The notes beneath the pieces are model-generated. The model was not told where the DNA came from and searched no databases. It worked only from the letters and a program-made list of their open reading frames with translations. 35,054 bases of DNA from Argonema antarcticum A004/B2 (GTDB lineage: Bacteria > Cyanobacteriota > Cyanobacteriia > Cyanobacteriales > Aerosakkonemataceae): positions 1 to 35,054 of the forward strand of contig NZ_JAIQZN010000076.1 of assembly GCF_023333585.1 (NCBI RefSeq), given 5' to 3'. Position 1 is the stretch's first letter. Every line of letters begins with the position of its first letter. A program made the position numbers and the translations under genes. This document shows, piece after piece, positions 15,286-24,213 of this stretch.

Positions 15286-16287
15286 TTAGCTAGATGGCGG
15301 TAAATTCGGTTTTTGTGCGGCAACATCAGTCTTATTTTTTCTAAATCTGTAAAAGCCATATCCTGCCGCACCTATCAACAGGAGATAAGGGATGAAGGCA
15401 AATAACCAAATACTTAAACTCAGCAAGCTGAAGGTAAGTTCGCTGACAGAATGGGTTGCTTGTCCCCAAGTTTCCTGAACTCTTAAACCTACGGGAGTTC
15501 CCGATACTGGTGTGGCAGAAACGGCAGCTTCTAAATTTAGAGTAATTGTGGAATAAGCTACTTGATTTTGCAAGTTATTTAATTGAGCAGAAATCCGTTC
15601 GATCGAATCTCGGATATTGCTAAGTTCTTTGGAGACTTGCAGCACATCTCTAATTGAACCCGATCGCTCCAGAATTTTCAATACCGCTTCTTCTGATTTC
15701 CGCAGATTCTTTAGACGCGCTTGGTAATCAACGAGTTGATCTGACACATCCTCAGCGGTAAGAGAACGACTTTGCACCGTTCCTAGTTTAGCAAGGGTGT
15801 CGAGAGTAGTGTCCAGCTTTGGGGACGGTACGCGAATTTGCATGGAAGCGGTGTGACGGCTGCTAGAATCTATAGGCTGGCTATCTTGAAATCCCAGTAA
15901 ATCTCCTTGCTGTTTTCTGATAATAGTTGAGACTTCGCGCATACTCTTGTCAATTGAACCAACGACGAGAGTTAATTCAGCTTTTTTGATTAATTGAGGA
16001 AGCGATCGCTTCGCTGGGGCAGATGCTACGATAGTTCCATCCGCAGAAGCTACAACATTTTGCGCTGGGCTGTCTGCCATTCTTTCCATTTGTGCTATTG
16101 GTGCTGGTTCCGCTGCTGGCATTACGGCACTTTTACTTTTGGCTGAAATTTGTGCCGGAGAGCTACTACCTGTGGCATTATAGCTTTGACTGCAACTCGG
16201 CAGAGCAATGGCGGAGAATGTTCCGATCAGCAAAATATTGAGCAGCCGATCGGATTTAGGATTATGAATTTTTAACTCGTTTTTCAT
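15286..16287 (-). CDS. DUF4349 lipoprotein with C-terminal membrane helix
   Basis: The 333-residue product has a signal sequence with lipobox LPSC (C32), a low-complexity linker, a DUF4349 domain from about 95 to 265 (KKAELTLVVGSIDKSMREVS, LDTLAKLGTVQSRSLTAEDV, then a long coiled coil LKNLRKSEEAVLKILERSGS and ISAQLNNLQNQV), and a C-terminal hydrophobic helix (about 290-315) followed by a basic tail. This is the normal family architecture, probably anchored at both ends at the cell envelope. The function is not established. ATG 16287 is preceded on the coding strand by CAGGAAAAAT, a fair ribosome site. Confidence 0.9.
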   Translation of the reverse strand: MKNELKIHNPKSDRLLNILLIGTFSAIALPSCSQSYNATGSSSPAQISAKSKSAVMPAAEPAPIAQMERMADSPAQNVVASADGTIVASAPAKRSLPQLIKKAELTLVVGSIDKSMREVSTIIRKQQGDLLGFQDSQPIDSSSRHTASMQIRVPSPKLDTTLDTLAKLGTVQSRSLTAEDVSDQLVDYQARLKNLRKSEEAVLKILERSGSIRDVLQVSKELSNIRDSIERISAQLNNLQNQVAYSTITLNLEAAVSATPVSGTPVGLRVQETWGQATHSVSELTFSLLSLSIWLFAFIPYLLLIGAAGYGFYRFRKNKTDVAAQKPNLPPSS

Positions 16288-16649
16288 AGTAAATTTTTCC
16301 TGGGCAAATTGGGGGAGATGGAGTTATCCGTTATAAATAATTTAACCTTGTCTTAGGTTAAGTATGTTGCTTGTTACAAAAATTGAAATGGCGCTTGACC
16401 TCAAACCCTTGTGCTATAACCTTTGTTCCTCGTTTGATGCACTTAGAGCAATACCGGAAAATCCGATTATATTTGCCTACCTCATCAAAAAAACAGATCC
16501 ACATCTGTGTTTATCTGTGTTCATCTGTGGATATCTGTGGTAAAAAATATTTAATTCAGCACTTTTAGGATAACCTTATAGAAAGATATCTTAATTGTGT
16601 ACTCTGATTACGACTGCTATATTCAGGTTAAGAACAATTTCGACAGATT
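16288..16649. other. Non-coding stretch with degenerate 10-bp repeats
   Basis: No supported gene in 362 bp between the divergent DUF4349 and pentapeptide genes. Near 16494-16545 it contains CATCTGTGTTTATCTGTGTT-type units followed by GTGGTAAAAAAT, a loose relative of the dispersed repeat at 9948 and 25611. Confidence 0.6.
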
Positions 16650-17144
16650 ATGAAAACAACTATCCTAGCTACAGTATCTTTTTTGACTACTCTGTGGTTC
16701 TCACCACCGCTTTTAGCCCAGAATGTCAGTCCGGTCGATCGGTTGCTGACAACCAAAGAATGTCAGGGGTGTGACTTAAGTGGGGCTAACTTGAACAGTG
16801 TTGACCTCAGCGGAGCGAATCTCAGCGGAGCCGATTTAAGCGATGCTAGCTTAAAGAATACTTTACTGGTTGGAGCCAACCTCAGCGGAGCCAATCTCAG
16901 GGGTGCGGACTTGACTCAAGCTATGTTGACTGGTGCTAATATCAGCGGTGCGGATTTAACTTACGCCAATCTTACAGATACGAACCTGTTTCGGGCCAAA
17001 GCGAAGGAGTCGGGAGGAGCAGATTTTACAAATGCTATTTTTAATGGAACTACGATGCCCAACGGGACTGTTCGCGATCGACAAGCACTACCGGGAGTTC
17101 CCGAAAACGTAACTCCCGCACAAGTTCCGGCGACAATACGCTAG
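16650..17144 (+). CDS. Secreted pentapeptide-repeat protein
   Basis: The 164-residue product has a signal peptide ending at LLAQ (about residue 24), then CQGCDLSG and ten or so consecutive A(D/N)LXX pentapeptides (residues 40-120, for example GANLSGADLS and GANLRGADLT), which fold as a right-handed quadrilateral beta helix. A short tail with TMPNGTVRD closes it, a phrase common at the end of cyanobacterial members. The signal peptide points to the periplasm or thylakoid lumen. A CXXC pair (C38 and C41 region) precedes the repeats. Its function is unknown. Confidence 0.9.
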   Translation: MKTTILATVSFLTTLWFSPPLLAQNVSPVDRLLTTKECQGCDLSGANLNSVDLSGANLSGADLSDASLKNTLLVGANLSGANLRGADLTQAMLTGANISGADLTYANLTDTNLFRAKAKESGGADFTNAIFNGTTMPNGTVRDRQALPGVPENVTPAQVPATIR

Positions 17145-17233
17145 GATTATTCAGCTACTTAGTTTTCAGGGTATTCTCAAGTTGCTAAATCGAGATAATA
17201 GATTAAGTTAATTAAATTCTGCACAAAGTTGCC

Positions 17234-19705
17234 GTGCTGGCTAAGTTCTCCAGTCAATTCCGCGATCGGTTGTCTAATTGGCGTCGCCGTTACATTGCAG
17301 CGCCAATTTCACTCACACCCGTGCTTGTAGCGAGTATAGGGGTGAGTGTTTTGCTGCTGGGGTTGCGACAGTTTGGCAAACTGGAACCGCTGGAATTGGG
17401 GGCTTATGACCAACTTTTGCGATCGCGCCCCACAGAAAAACCCGACCCTCGGATTTTAGTGGTCACCGTCACAGAAGAAGATATCCAGCGAGTGGGTAAG
17501 TGGCCGCTATCAGATGCCACAATGGCTAATCTATTGTTCAAGCTTCAGAAATATAACCCGCGTGTCATCGGTTTGGATATTTATCGCGACCTGCCGGTAC
17601 AGCCGGGACATCAGCGGCTAGTTACTCAGCTGGGTAAAAGCGATCGCATAATTACGGTTTGCAAAACCAGCGATACCAAACATCCCGGCGTTGCGCCACC
17701 CTCATCAGTTCCACCTAACCGTGTCGGCTTTAGCGACCTCGCAGTTGACTCGGATGGAGTGATTCGACGGGCGCTATTATTTGTGACACCGGGGAAAGGG
17801 AATTGCAAAGCACGCTTCTCATTTAGCTTCCAACTAGCAAGCAAATATCTCGCATTGTCAGGGATTGAATCCTACAAAGTTAACTCTAGCGGATATATGG
17901 GGCTCAGAAAAATGAGACTGGGTGAACATCCCAAATCCCAAATCCCAAATCTAAAATCGCAAGTGGTATTTCCCCGCCTGAACGGCGATGCAGGTGGCTA
18001 CCAAGGGGCAGATACAGGTGGTTATCAAATTCTGCTCAATTACCGTTTAGCCCAAGACGTTGCCCAAGAAGTCACCCTCACCCAAGTTTTAACCGATCGC
18101 GTGCGTCCAGAATGGGTACGCGATCGCATTGTCCTCATCGGAGTACAAGCACCCAGCATTGATGACGCCTTCTATACACCCTACAGCGCCGCTAGACCGC
18201 AAGACGCGAAAATGCCGGGAGTAGTAATCCATGCCCAAGTAGCCAGTCAAATTCTCAGCGCCGCGCTGGATGGACGCCCTCTCATCTGGTATTGGCCTTG
18301 GTGGGGTGAAGCTTTGTGGATTTGGGGCTGGGCTCTAGTAGGTGCGCTAGGGGCCGATCGGCTCCGGCATCCTCTATGGCTGGGCCTTTCAGGAGTAGGT
18401 GCGATCGGAGTTCTGGTTGGTGCCTGTTATGGTTTGTTGATTTACTCTGGATGGGTGCCAGTAGTACCACCAGTCATAGCGTTGATAACCAGTGGCGGAA
18501 CTGTGGTAGTTTACACCTCCTACAAAATGTACAAGCAGCAGCAGAAAGTCACAAATCTCTCAGCAGAACAGGAGGAGACGATCGCGCTTTTGACAACAAT
18601 GATGAAGCACAATCCCTCGACTTCATCAGCCACTTGGGCATTACCTTCATCAGCCACAGTTCCCGTTTCCCCTCATCCACAATCCTACTCTCCACAAACA
18701 GAGCCAGAGCCCTTCTCGTTTTCATCGCTATTGGACGGACGCTACAAAATCAACAAAGTCTTGGCTCAAGGAGGATTTGGTCAAACCTATCTAGCACAAG
18801 ATATCAAGCGTCCCGGCTATCCTACTTGTGTAGTCAAGCGTTTGATGCCAGCACGGCGAGATCCCAAATTTTTGCAAGTTGCTAGACGATTATTCGAGAC
18901 GGAAGCCAAAATTTTGGAAGTTTTGGGGCAGCACAACCAGATTCCCCTACTGCTAGCCTACCTGGCAGAAAAAGAGGAATTCTACTTAGTTGAAGAATAT
19001 ATAGAAGGAGACTCTTTAAGTGATGAGCTACCTGTGGATAAGCGACTGAGCGAGTATCTGGTAGTCGATCTGCTCAAAGGGATTTTGGAGATTCTAGCTT
19101 TTATCCATCAAAACCATGTCATTCACCGGGATATCAAACCCAGCAATATAATTAGACGAAAACAAGATAGCCAGTTAGTTTTGATTGACTTTGGTGCAGT
19201 CAAACAGATGCACAGCTCCTCAAACGAGGATACGGAAAGCCCGACAGTAGCGATCGGGACGCGGGGCTATGCACCGCCGGAACAGTTGGCCGGTCACCCC
19301 CGTCCAGCCAGCGATATCTATGCTGTGGGAATGATTGGAATTCAGGCGCTGACTGGCATTTCGCCGCAGCAGTTGCCCCAAGATCGCGATACGGGATGCG
19401 CGATTTGGCGTCCTCTAGCGAGTGTTAGCGAGGAATTGGCTAAGATTTTGGATCGGATGGTGTCTTATCACTTCAGCGACAGGTATCAGTCAGCAGCAGA
19501 TGTGCTGAAGGATATCAAAGAACTCGATCGATCCCTTCTCAGTCAGGTAGCTACAGATATGGATCTAGTAAATATGCCTGCCCAAGACACAGATAACTTG
19601 ATGAAAACCCTACTAGCAAACCAAGATAATGCTTTGCCCTCTCAGTTGTTGGATGCCACAATCGTAGTAAATCAAGAAGATTCTGATAGTGAGACGATTC
19701 AATAG
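17234..19705 (+). CDS. CHASE2 sensor domain fused to Ser/Thr protein kinase
   Basis: The 823-residue protein begins with a membrane segment (about 30-48), then an extracytoplasmic CHASE2 domain (about 50-345; LELGAYDQLLRSRPTEKPDP, VIGLDIYRDLPV and DRIVLIGVQAPSIDD are typical), three more membrane helices (about 352-432), a linker, and a cytoplasmic Hanks-type kinase domain (about 503-775): glycine loop LAQGGFGQTYLAQD, CVVKRL lysine, VIHRDIKPSNII, LIDFGAVKQ and GTRGYAPPEQLAG. All catalytic residues are present. It should sense an unknown external signal and phosphorylate cytoplasmic targets. The start is GTG 17234. An ATCCCAA/ATCTAAA heptamer array (17928-17955) is translated inside CHASE2 as HPKSQIPNLKSQ. 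Confidence 0.93.
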   Translation: MLAKFSSQFRDRLSNWRRRYIAAPISLTPVLVASIGVSVLLLGLRQFGKLEPLELGAYDQLLRSRPTEKPDPRILVVTVTEEDIQRVGKWPLSDATMANLLFKLQKYNPRVIGLDIYRDLPVQPGHQRLVTQLGKSDRIITVCKTSDTKHPGVAPPSSVPPNRVGFSDLAVDSDGVIRRALLFVTPGKGNCKARFSFSFQLASKYLALSGIESYKVNSSGYMGLRKMRLGEHPKSQIPNLKSQVVFPRLNGDAGGYQGADTGGYQILLNYRLAQDVAQEVTLTQVLTDRVRPEWVRDRIVLIGVQAPSIDDAFYTPYSAARPQDAKMPGVVIHAQVASQILSAALDGRPLIWYWPWWGEALWIWGWALVGALGADRLRHPLWLGLSGVGAIGVLVGACYGLLIYSGWVPVVPPVIALITSGGTVVVYTSYKMYKQQQKVTNLSAEQEETIALLTTMMKHNPSTSSATWALPSSATVPVSPHPQSYSPQTEPEPFSFSSLLDGRYKINKVLAQGGFGQTYLAQDIKRPGYPTCVVKRLMPARRDPKFLQVARRLFETEAKILEVLGQHNQIPLLLAYLAEKEEFYLVEEYIEGDSLSDELPVDKRLSEYLVVDLLKGILEILAFIHQNHVIHRDIKPSNIIRRKQDSQLVLIDFGAVKQMHSSSNEDTESPTVAIGTRGYAPPEQLAGHPRPASDIYAVGMIGIQALTGISPQQLPQDRDTGCAIWRPLASVSEELAKILDRMVSYHFSDRYQSAADVLKDIKELDRSLLSQVATDMDLVNMPAQDTDNLMKTLLANQDNALPSQLLDATIVVNQEDSDSETIQ
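17928..17955 (+). repeat. Heptamer array inside a coding sequence
   Basis: Three ATCCCAA units and one ATCTAAA unit lie in frame inside the CHASE2 domain and code for about nine residues (PKSQIPNLK). The array is in the sense orientation, as are the leader arrays elsewhere in the window. Confidence 0.9.
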
Positions 19706-19720
19706 GGCCGCTGCGCGGAA

Positions 19721-19749
19721 GTCAAAAGTCAAAAGTCAAAAGTCAAAAA
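19721..19749. repeat. GTCAAAA heptamer array, 4 units
   Basis: Four GTCAAAA units lie 16 bp after the stop codon of the CHASE2-kinase gene and about 115 bp before chlI. Confidence 0.92.
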
Positions 19750-19863
19750 TCCTTTTAGTGTCAGGCATTTATCTCACTGCTCATTTGAGTACAAATAGAG
19801 CGGGAGGCTTCTGCCCGTTTAAGCTAAAATTCGAGATTACTGCATAAAAAATCGAAAATTGAT

Positions 19864-20943
19864 ATGAGTCCGACTGCTCTTGAGCCAACTATCGTTAAAT
19901 CGGCGACCCGCCGTGTCGTTTTTCCCTTTACGGCTATTGTTGGCCAGGAGGAAATGAAACTGGCACTGCTATTGAATGTAATCGATCCGAAGATTGGCGG
20001 TGTGATGATTATGGGCGATCGCGGTACGGGCAAATCTACCACGATCCGCGCTTTGGCCGATCTTCTTCCAGAAATCGAAGTTGTTGCGAATGACCCCTTC
20101 AACAGCCATCCCAGTGACCCTGATATCATGAGCGATACTGTGCGCGATCGGGTCGATCGCGGGGAGGAAATTCCCATAGCCAAGAAAAAGGTTACGATGG
20201 TGGATCTGCCTTTGGGTGCGACAGAAGACCGCGTTTGCGGCACGATCGACATTGAGAAAGCACTCTCTGAGGGTGTCAAAGCGTTTGAACCGGGATTGCT
20301 GGCTAAAGCCAATCGCGGTATCCTCTACGTTGATGAAGTCAACTTGCTGGATGACCACCTGGTAGATGTGCTGCTAGACTCCGCTGCCTCCGGTTGGAAT
20401 ACAGTAGAAAGGGAAGGTATTTCCATTCGTCACCCCGCCCGTTTTGTTCTGGTTGGTTCCGGTAACCCGGAAGAAGGGGAATTGCGTCCTCAATTACTCG
20501 ATCGCTTTGGGATGCACGCTGAAATCCGCACCGTAAAAGAACCAGTTTTGCGAGTGCGAATCGTAGAACAAAGATCTGAATTCGATCGAAATCCGCCGGA
20601 ATTTCTCGAAAAATATCAAGAAACGCAAGAAGCACTCCAGGAAAAGCTAGTTAATGCCCAAGAACTACTTCCTTCTGTGACAAGTGAGTACGATCTGCGG
20701 GTGAAAATTTCTGAGGTTTGTGCTGAACTGGATGTAGACGGTTTGCGGGGTGACATTGTGACCAACCGCGCCGCTAAAGCCCTAGCTGCTTTTGAGGGTC
20801 GAACTCTGGTACTGGTAGACGATATCCGCCGGGTGATTACGCTGTGTTTGCGCCACCGACTTCGCAAAGACCCCCTAGAGTCGATCGATTCTGGCTACAA
20901 GGTGGAAAAAGCGTTCAACCGCGTGTTTGGTCTAGAAGTATAA
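19864..20943 (+). CDS. chlI: Magnesium chelatase ATPase subunit I
   Basis: The 359-residue AAA+ protein drives Mg2+ insertion into protoporphyrin IX with ChlD and ChlH, the first committed step of chlorophyll synthesis. The Walker A motif is [10 protein letters not shown] (51-60), the ChlI insert region with [20 protein letters not shown] follows (113-132), Walker B is [13 protein letters not shown] (152-164), the sensor segment is [19 protein letters not shown], and the C-terminal helical domain contains [14 protein letters not shown]. The length is normal for cyanobacterial ChlI. No clear Shine-Dalgarno sequence precedes ATG 19864; the leader is an A-rich AAAATCGAAAATTGAT. It appears monocistronic. 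Confidence 0.98.
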   Translation: MSPTALEPTIVKSATRRVVFPFTAIVGQEEMKLALLLNVIDPKIGGVMIMGDRGTGKSTTIRALADLLPEIEVVANDPFNSHPSDPDIMSDTVRDRVDRGEEIPIAKKKVTMVDLPLGATEDRVCGTIDIEKALSEGVKAFEPGLLAKANRGILYVDEVNLLDDHLVDVLLDSAASGWNTVEREGISIRHPARFVLVGSGNPEEGELRPQLLDRFGMHAEIRTVKEPVLRVRIVEQRSEFDRNPPEFLEKYQETQEALQEKLVNAQELLPSVTSEYDLRVKISEVCAELDVDGLRGDIVTNRAAKALAAFEGRTLVLVDDIRRVITLCLRHRLRKDPLESIDSGYKVEKAFNRVFGLEV

Positions 20944-20956
20944 CTTACGCTCTTCT

Positions 20957-20991
20957 CCCCCCTAGCCCCCCAAATTTTGGGGGTCGGGGGG
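20957..20991 (+). terminator. G/C-rich hairpin after chlI
   Basis: Two C6 runs (20957-20962 and 20966-20971) pair with G runs at 20979-20983 and 20986-20991 around AAATTTT. This CCCCCTAGCCCCC/GGGGG element is a common cyanobacterial intergenic palindrome that also fits a transcription end 14 bp after the chlI stop codon. Confidence 0.75.
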
Positions 20992-21017
20992 CAAAACCTT
21001 AGTTATTGCATAAGTCC

Positions 21018-21042
21018 TATCTAAAATCTAAAATCCAAAATT
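21018..21042 (+). repeat. Leader heptamer array (ATCTAAA/ATCCAAA), 3 units
   Basis: ATCTAAA, ATCTAAA and ATCCAAA followed by ATT run directly into ATG 21043. Fifth member of the leader-array set, and the only one on the plus strand. Confidence 0.9.
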
Positions 21043-21336
21043 ATGATGAGACATTGGCGATTTTGGTGGAATATCTTGATTGTTTCTAGTCAGTACAATC
21101 CTCCGCGATTTGTTGAGCTAATAATGTTGATATTAGCGATGACAATGCTTGCACTTTGGGGTTTAACAGACAAATGGCCATATCTGGGGTTAAGCTTGAG
21201 CTACGTAGTCGGCTCGTCTACATCAATTTTGGTGGGGGAAACGATCGCGCCTTCCATTAATCATCGGGTGATGCAGGTGGTAGCAGTCTTGGGTTTAATT
21301 ATTAGTTTTTTGATTTTTCAGTTCATATTATACTAG
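21043..21336 (+). CDS. Small three-helix membrane protein
   Basis: The 97-residue product has three hydrophobic helices: about 24-42 (VELIMLILAMTMLALWGL), 45-65 and 76-96 (VMQVVAVLGLIISFLIFQF), with a basic, Trp-rich N-terminus RHWRFWWN. I do not recognise the family. It lies 100 bp after chlI on the same strand, beyond a hairpin, so it probably has its own transcript. ATG 21043 or the adjacent ATG 21046 can start it; neither has a Shine-Dalgarno sequence, because the heptamer array occupies the leader. Its 3' end overlaps the convergent VOC gene by 14 bp. Confidence 0.65.
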   Translation: MMRHWRFWWNILIVSSQYNPPRFVELIMLILAMTMLALWGLTDKWPYLGLSLSYVVGSSTSILVGETIAPSINHRVMQVVAVLGLIISFLIFQFILY

Positions 21337-21700
21337 ATTGGTGAAGAATGAGGCGATTGCCAGCTGGGTCATAAGCGTAGATTTCTCTGCCGTGAGAGGC
21401 GCTGATAATTTCTCCCGGAGGCGGGTATCCCAAGGAAGTAAAATAAGCGATCGCACTTTCTAAATCCCTGACTTCCAAACATAAACTCATTCCATTTGGC
21501 GATGAATTATTAAACTCTTCCTCGTCAGCATTTCTAGGTTTAAAAATTCCTAAGCGCAAACCAGCAAGGTGATATTCAGCATAAACATTTGGGATATATG
21601 GCTTGGGTTCTTGACCGAGCAGTTTAGTATAAAACTGGATCAGTATTTCTACCTCAACAGTTGCCAGGGTAACAAAAGCGTCTGTATATTCAAAAATCAT
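21323..21700 (-). CDS. VOC family (glyoxalase/bleomycin resistance-like) protein
   Basis: The 125-residue product has the single-unit vicinal-oxygen-chelate layout: AFVTLATVEVEILIQFYTKL at the start, GLRLGIFKPRN, SLCLEVRDLESAIAYFTSLG and the closing EIYAYDPAGNRLILHQ. Members bind a metal with one His/Glu set per module and include dioxygenases, glyoxalases and resistance proteins; the substrate here is unknown. ATG 21700 is preferred over the TTG two codons upstream. It is divergent from the aldolase gene and converges on the small membrane protein gene. Confidence 0.88.
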   Translation of the reverse strand: MIFEYTDAFVTLATVEVEILIQFYTKLLGQEPKPYIPNVYAEYHLAGLRLGIFKPRNADEEEFNNSSPNGMSLCLEVRDLESAIAYFTSLGYPPPGEIISASHGREIYAYDPAGNRLILHQSSII

Positions 21701-21784
21701 AAACAAAAAATGGAACGTCGCAACACTCAGGATGGTGGGTTAGCATTGTCACAATGAAAGATGGAAATCTTGAGGAAAAAGGCT

Positions 21785-22867
21785 ATGACTACAACTCTAT
21801 CTATGCCCAGTTCTCTTGAATCCTTGCTGGGTAAAGAAGCAGAAGAACTCCTCACTTACAAAGCGAAAGTTTCTAAAGATTTATTGCATTTGCCGGGGCC
21901 AGACTCGGTAGACCGGATTTTTGCCGTGAGCGATCGCAATCCCCAAGTTTTGCGTAGCCTCCAACAACTATATTCTACCGGGCGTCTTGCCAACACGGGT
22001 TATCTTTCTATTCTGCCAGTAGACCAAGGCATCGAACACTCTGCGGGTGCTTCTTTTGCGCCCAATCCAATCTACTTTGACCCGGAAAATATTGTTAAGC
22101 TGGCTCTAGCAGCTGGTTGCAATGCAGTTGCTACCACACTGGGCGTTTTGGGCATGGTTTCTCGCAAATATGCCCACAAAATCCCCTTCATTGTCAAGCT
22201 GAATCACAACGAACTGCTTACTTATCCCAATAAATACGATCAGATTATGTTCGCTTCTGTCGAACAAGCCTGGAATCTGGGCGCAGTTGCCGTAGGTGCT
22301 ACAATTTACTTCGGCTCAGAGGAATCGACTCGCCAAATCCAAGAAGTGAGCCAAGCCTTTGCGCTCGCCCACGAATACGGTTTGGCAACTATCCTGTGGT
22401 GTTATATGCGAAACAACGCATTTAAACAAGATAAAGACTATCATCTTGCAGCCGATCTCACCGGACAGGCAAATCACTTGGGCGTTACGATCGAAGCCGA
22501 CATCATTAAACAAAAGCTACCCGAAAACAATAATGGCTACGGAGCTGTCTCCAAAGCTACCGGCACGAAATACGGGATGACGAATGAGCGTGTTTATACA
22601 GATTTGACGACAGACCACCCGATCGACCTTACCCGCTATCAAGTGCTAAATTGCTACTGCGGTCGTGCTGGACTGATTAACTCCGGCGGTGCTTCTGGTA
22701 AAAACGACTTTGCGGAAGCAGTTCGCACGGCGGTGATTAACAAACGCGCTGGTGGTACCGGATTGATTTCCGGTCGCAAGACGTTCCAGCGTCCGTTTGA
22801 GGAAGGTGTGAAGCTGTTTAACGCGATCCAGGATGTTTATTTGTCGCCAGAAGTGACGATCGCGTAA
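21785..22867 (+). CDS. Class I fructose-bisphosphate aldolase (DhnA type)
   Basis: The 360-residue enzyme cleaves fructose 1,6-bisphosphate to two triose phosphates, and in cyanobacteria may also make sedoheptulose bisphosphate in the Calvin cycle. Recognisable parts are [74 protein letters not shown] (probable Schiff-base Lys by comparison with archaeal-type aldolases; this is inference) and [19 protein letters not shown] with the phosphate-binding Gly-Arg. I prefer ATG 21785, because GAGGAAAAAGG lies just upstream; ATG 21761 would add eight residues. A hairpin follows the stop codon. Confidence 0.92.
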   Translation: MTTTLSMPSSLESLLGKEAEELLTYKAKVSKDLLHLPGPDSVDRIFAVSDRNPQVLRSLQQLYSTGRLANTGYLSILPVDQGIEHSAGASFAPNPIYFDPENIVKLALAAGCNAVATTLGVLGMVSRKYAHKIPFIVKLNHNELLTYPNKYDQIMFASVEQAWNLGAVAVGATIYFGSEESTRQIQEVSQAFALAHEYGLATILWCYMRNNAFKQDKDYHLAADLTGQANHLGVTIEADIIKQKLPENNNGYGAVSKATGTKYGMTNERVYTDLTTDHPIDLTRYQVLNCYCGRAGLINSGGASGKNDFAEAVRTAVINKRAGGTGLISGRKTFQRPFEEGVKLFNAIQDVYLSPEVTIA

Positions 22868-22897
22868 AACCCACATTCCGCAACCTTTAGAAACCTT

Positions 22898-22930
22898 AGA
22901 AACCCGGTTTCTCCAAGAAACCGGGTTTCT
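22898..22930. terminator. AGAAACCCGGTTT hairpin
   Basis: A 13-bp perfect inverted repeat (22898-22910 and 22918-22930) around a 7-nt loop, between the convergent aldolase and Uma2 genes. It can serve both strands. It belongs to the same family as the terminator at 3613 and the pair at 31543-31609. Confidence 0.75.
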
Positions 22931-22956
22931 GGGTGTTCAGTTTTACGCCCAGTAAG

Positions 22957-23841
22957 TTAAGTGAGGCGGTTTGGATCGACGCCCAATTCCCGTAGCTTGG
23001 CTGCTAAAACATCAGCGCGTTGGCGTTCTTGCTCAGCGCGTTGGTGTTCTTGCTCGGCGCGTTGACGTTCTTGCTCAGCGCGTTGGTGTTCTTGCTCAGC
23101 GCGTTGACGTTCTTGCTCAGCGCGTTGACGTTCTTGCTCAGCGCGTTGACGTTCTTGCTCAGCACGTTGGCGTTCGAGATCTGCCTGCTCCGAACTCCAC
23201 AACAACAAGTTATCAGCGTCATCCCACCAGCGCAACCAATGAGTTGTCATCCCTAAGCGAGTGCCGTACCAACTTCCCAGGAATAAATCGATTTCGGGAA
23301 CAAAGAAGCGTCCTGCGGCGGTCGGCTCCTGCAAACGATAGCGATCGTCCTGGAGGCGACGCACTTCCAAGGTGGGCGTGTGGGGATCGAAAATTATGTA
23401 TGTCGGAACTTGAAGAATTTGCTCGTAGAAGTGCAACTTGCCATAGGGAAAGGTGGGACGAATGGAATATTCTCCAGCATCGGTTTCCGAAAGAAATTCT
23501 ATGACGATCGCAACTCGATCTCCTTCCGAATTCGGTGTGTAACTGCGACGCACCACATGATCCGCGATCGGCAATACACGCGGAACATAGAACCAATCGG
23601 GTGCTTTAACTACCGTTCTTTGGTTGACCGTTGCCACTAGGCCAAAGTTAGAGCCAATCAGCATTGAGGGCTCAATGCGATCGGCAGCACCCAGCGCATC
23701 CGTCAATGCTGCCGCCAAAGGAGGCTGTTGAATGTTTTCCACAGGATCGTCGGGCAGAATAAAGTCTTCTGGAAGCTTTTCCCAAGTCACGATCGGCGTT
23801 TGGCGTTGCGGAGCGACTTCGAGAACCATGAGTCTAACCAT
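22957..23841 (-). CDS. Uma2 family nuclease-fold protein with ERQRAEQ repeats
   Basis: The 294-residue protein has a Uma2 (DUF820, PD-(D/E)XK-fold) domain over about the first 205 residues, with VVKAPDWFYVPRV and AIVIEFLSETDAGEYS as the probable acidic motif segments, and YGKLHFYEQILQVPTYIIFD. A stretch of eight ERQRAEQ-type heptads follows (coded by 21-bp repeats at 23013-23180), predicted to form a long coiled coil, then the family's usual end LAAKLRELGVDPNRL. The paralogue at 28570 has the same two ends but almost no repeat. ATG 23841 or 23829 is the likely start; a TTG at 23850 is less likely. Uma2 genes are highly multiplied in cyanobacteria and their function is unclear. Confidence 0.88.
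   Translation of the reverse strand: MVRLMVLEVAPQRQTPIVTWEKLPEDFILPDDPVENIQQPPLAAALTDALGAADRIEPSMLIGSNFGLVATVNQRTVVKAPDWFYVPRVLPIADHVVRRSYTPNSEGDRVAIVIEFLSETDAGEYSIRPTFPYGKLHFYEQILQVPTYIIFDPHTPTLEVRRLQDDRYRLQEPTAAGRFFVPEIDLFLGSWYGTRLGMTTHWLRWWDDADNLLLWSSEQADLERQRAEQERQRAEQERQRAEQERQRAEQEHQRAEQERQRAEQEHQRAEQERQRADVLAAKLRELGVDPNRLT
23013..23180 (-). repeat. 21-bp coding tandem repeat, 8 copies
   Basis: Eight head-to-tail 21-bp units of the type CAGCGCGTTGACGTTCTTGC plus T encode the heptad (E)(R/H)QRAEQ. Adjacent copies are nearly identical, with G/A and T/C changes only, so copy number can change by slippage without shifting the frame. Confidence 0.95.
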
Positions 23842-24213
23842 CAAGAGCAAATGGATTTATCCATCATAGAGGCAATTGGCTTTTGCTATAGCGGTTTGGT
23901 TCTTCCCTTGTCAAATATGCGGTCGTAGTAGCACAGCTAATTAAAATCTTGGTATGACCGACATATTGATGACGCCGTGCTACTACAAAATGTTTATTTT
24001 GAACATGAGGTTTTCTGGGTATCTCACTCACCTGACAAGGGCTATAAAAGCACGCTGATAGGCTCAACCACTTTCCTGACAACCGATCTGAGTAATTGGT
24101 AAATTTGGCTACAACAAATGAAAAGGTAAAAAAAACACAATTTGAATTGAGGATTATGGGATATTCTGGAACACTAGAAAATAGCCGTATGTAGTCGGAT
24201 AGAACCAAAAAGC
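23842..24213. other. Non-coding stretch with an inverted repeat
   Basis: No supported gene in about 370 bp between two divergent genes. GTAGTAGCAC (23925-23934) and its complement (23977-23986) flank 42 bp and look like the ends of a small palindromic repeat. The promoter of the aminotransferase should lie in the 3' half. Confidence 0.6.

Noticed and set aside
16371-16568. 65-codon plus-strand open frame
   Set aside because: It lies in non-coding DNA with degenerate repeats; no ribosome site or family-like sequence.
18316-18885. 189-codon open frame inside the CHASE2-kinase gene
   Set aside because: It is an overlapping shadow in another frame; the kinase motifs lie in the long frame.
23004-23256. 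Repetitive open frames in three frames around the Uma2 repeat
   Set aside because: The 21-bp unit has no stop in several frames, so all are shadows of the real minus-strand frame.
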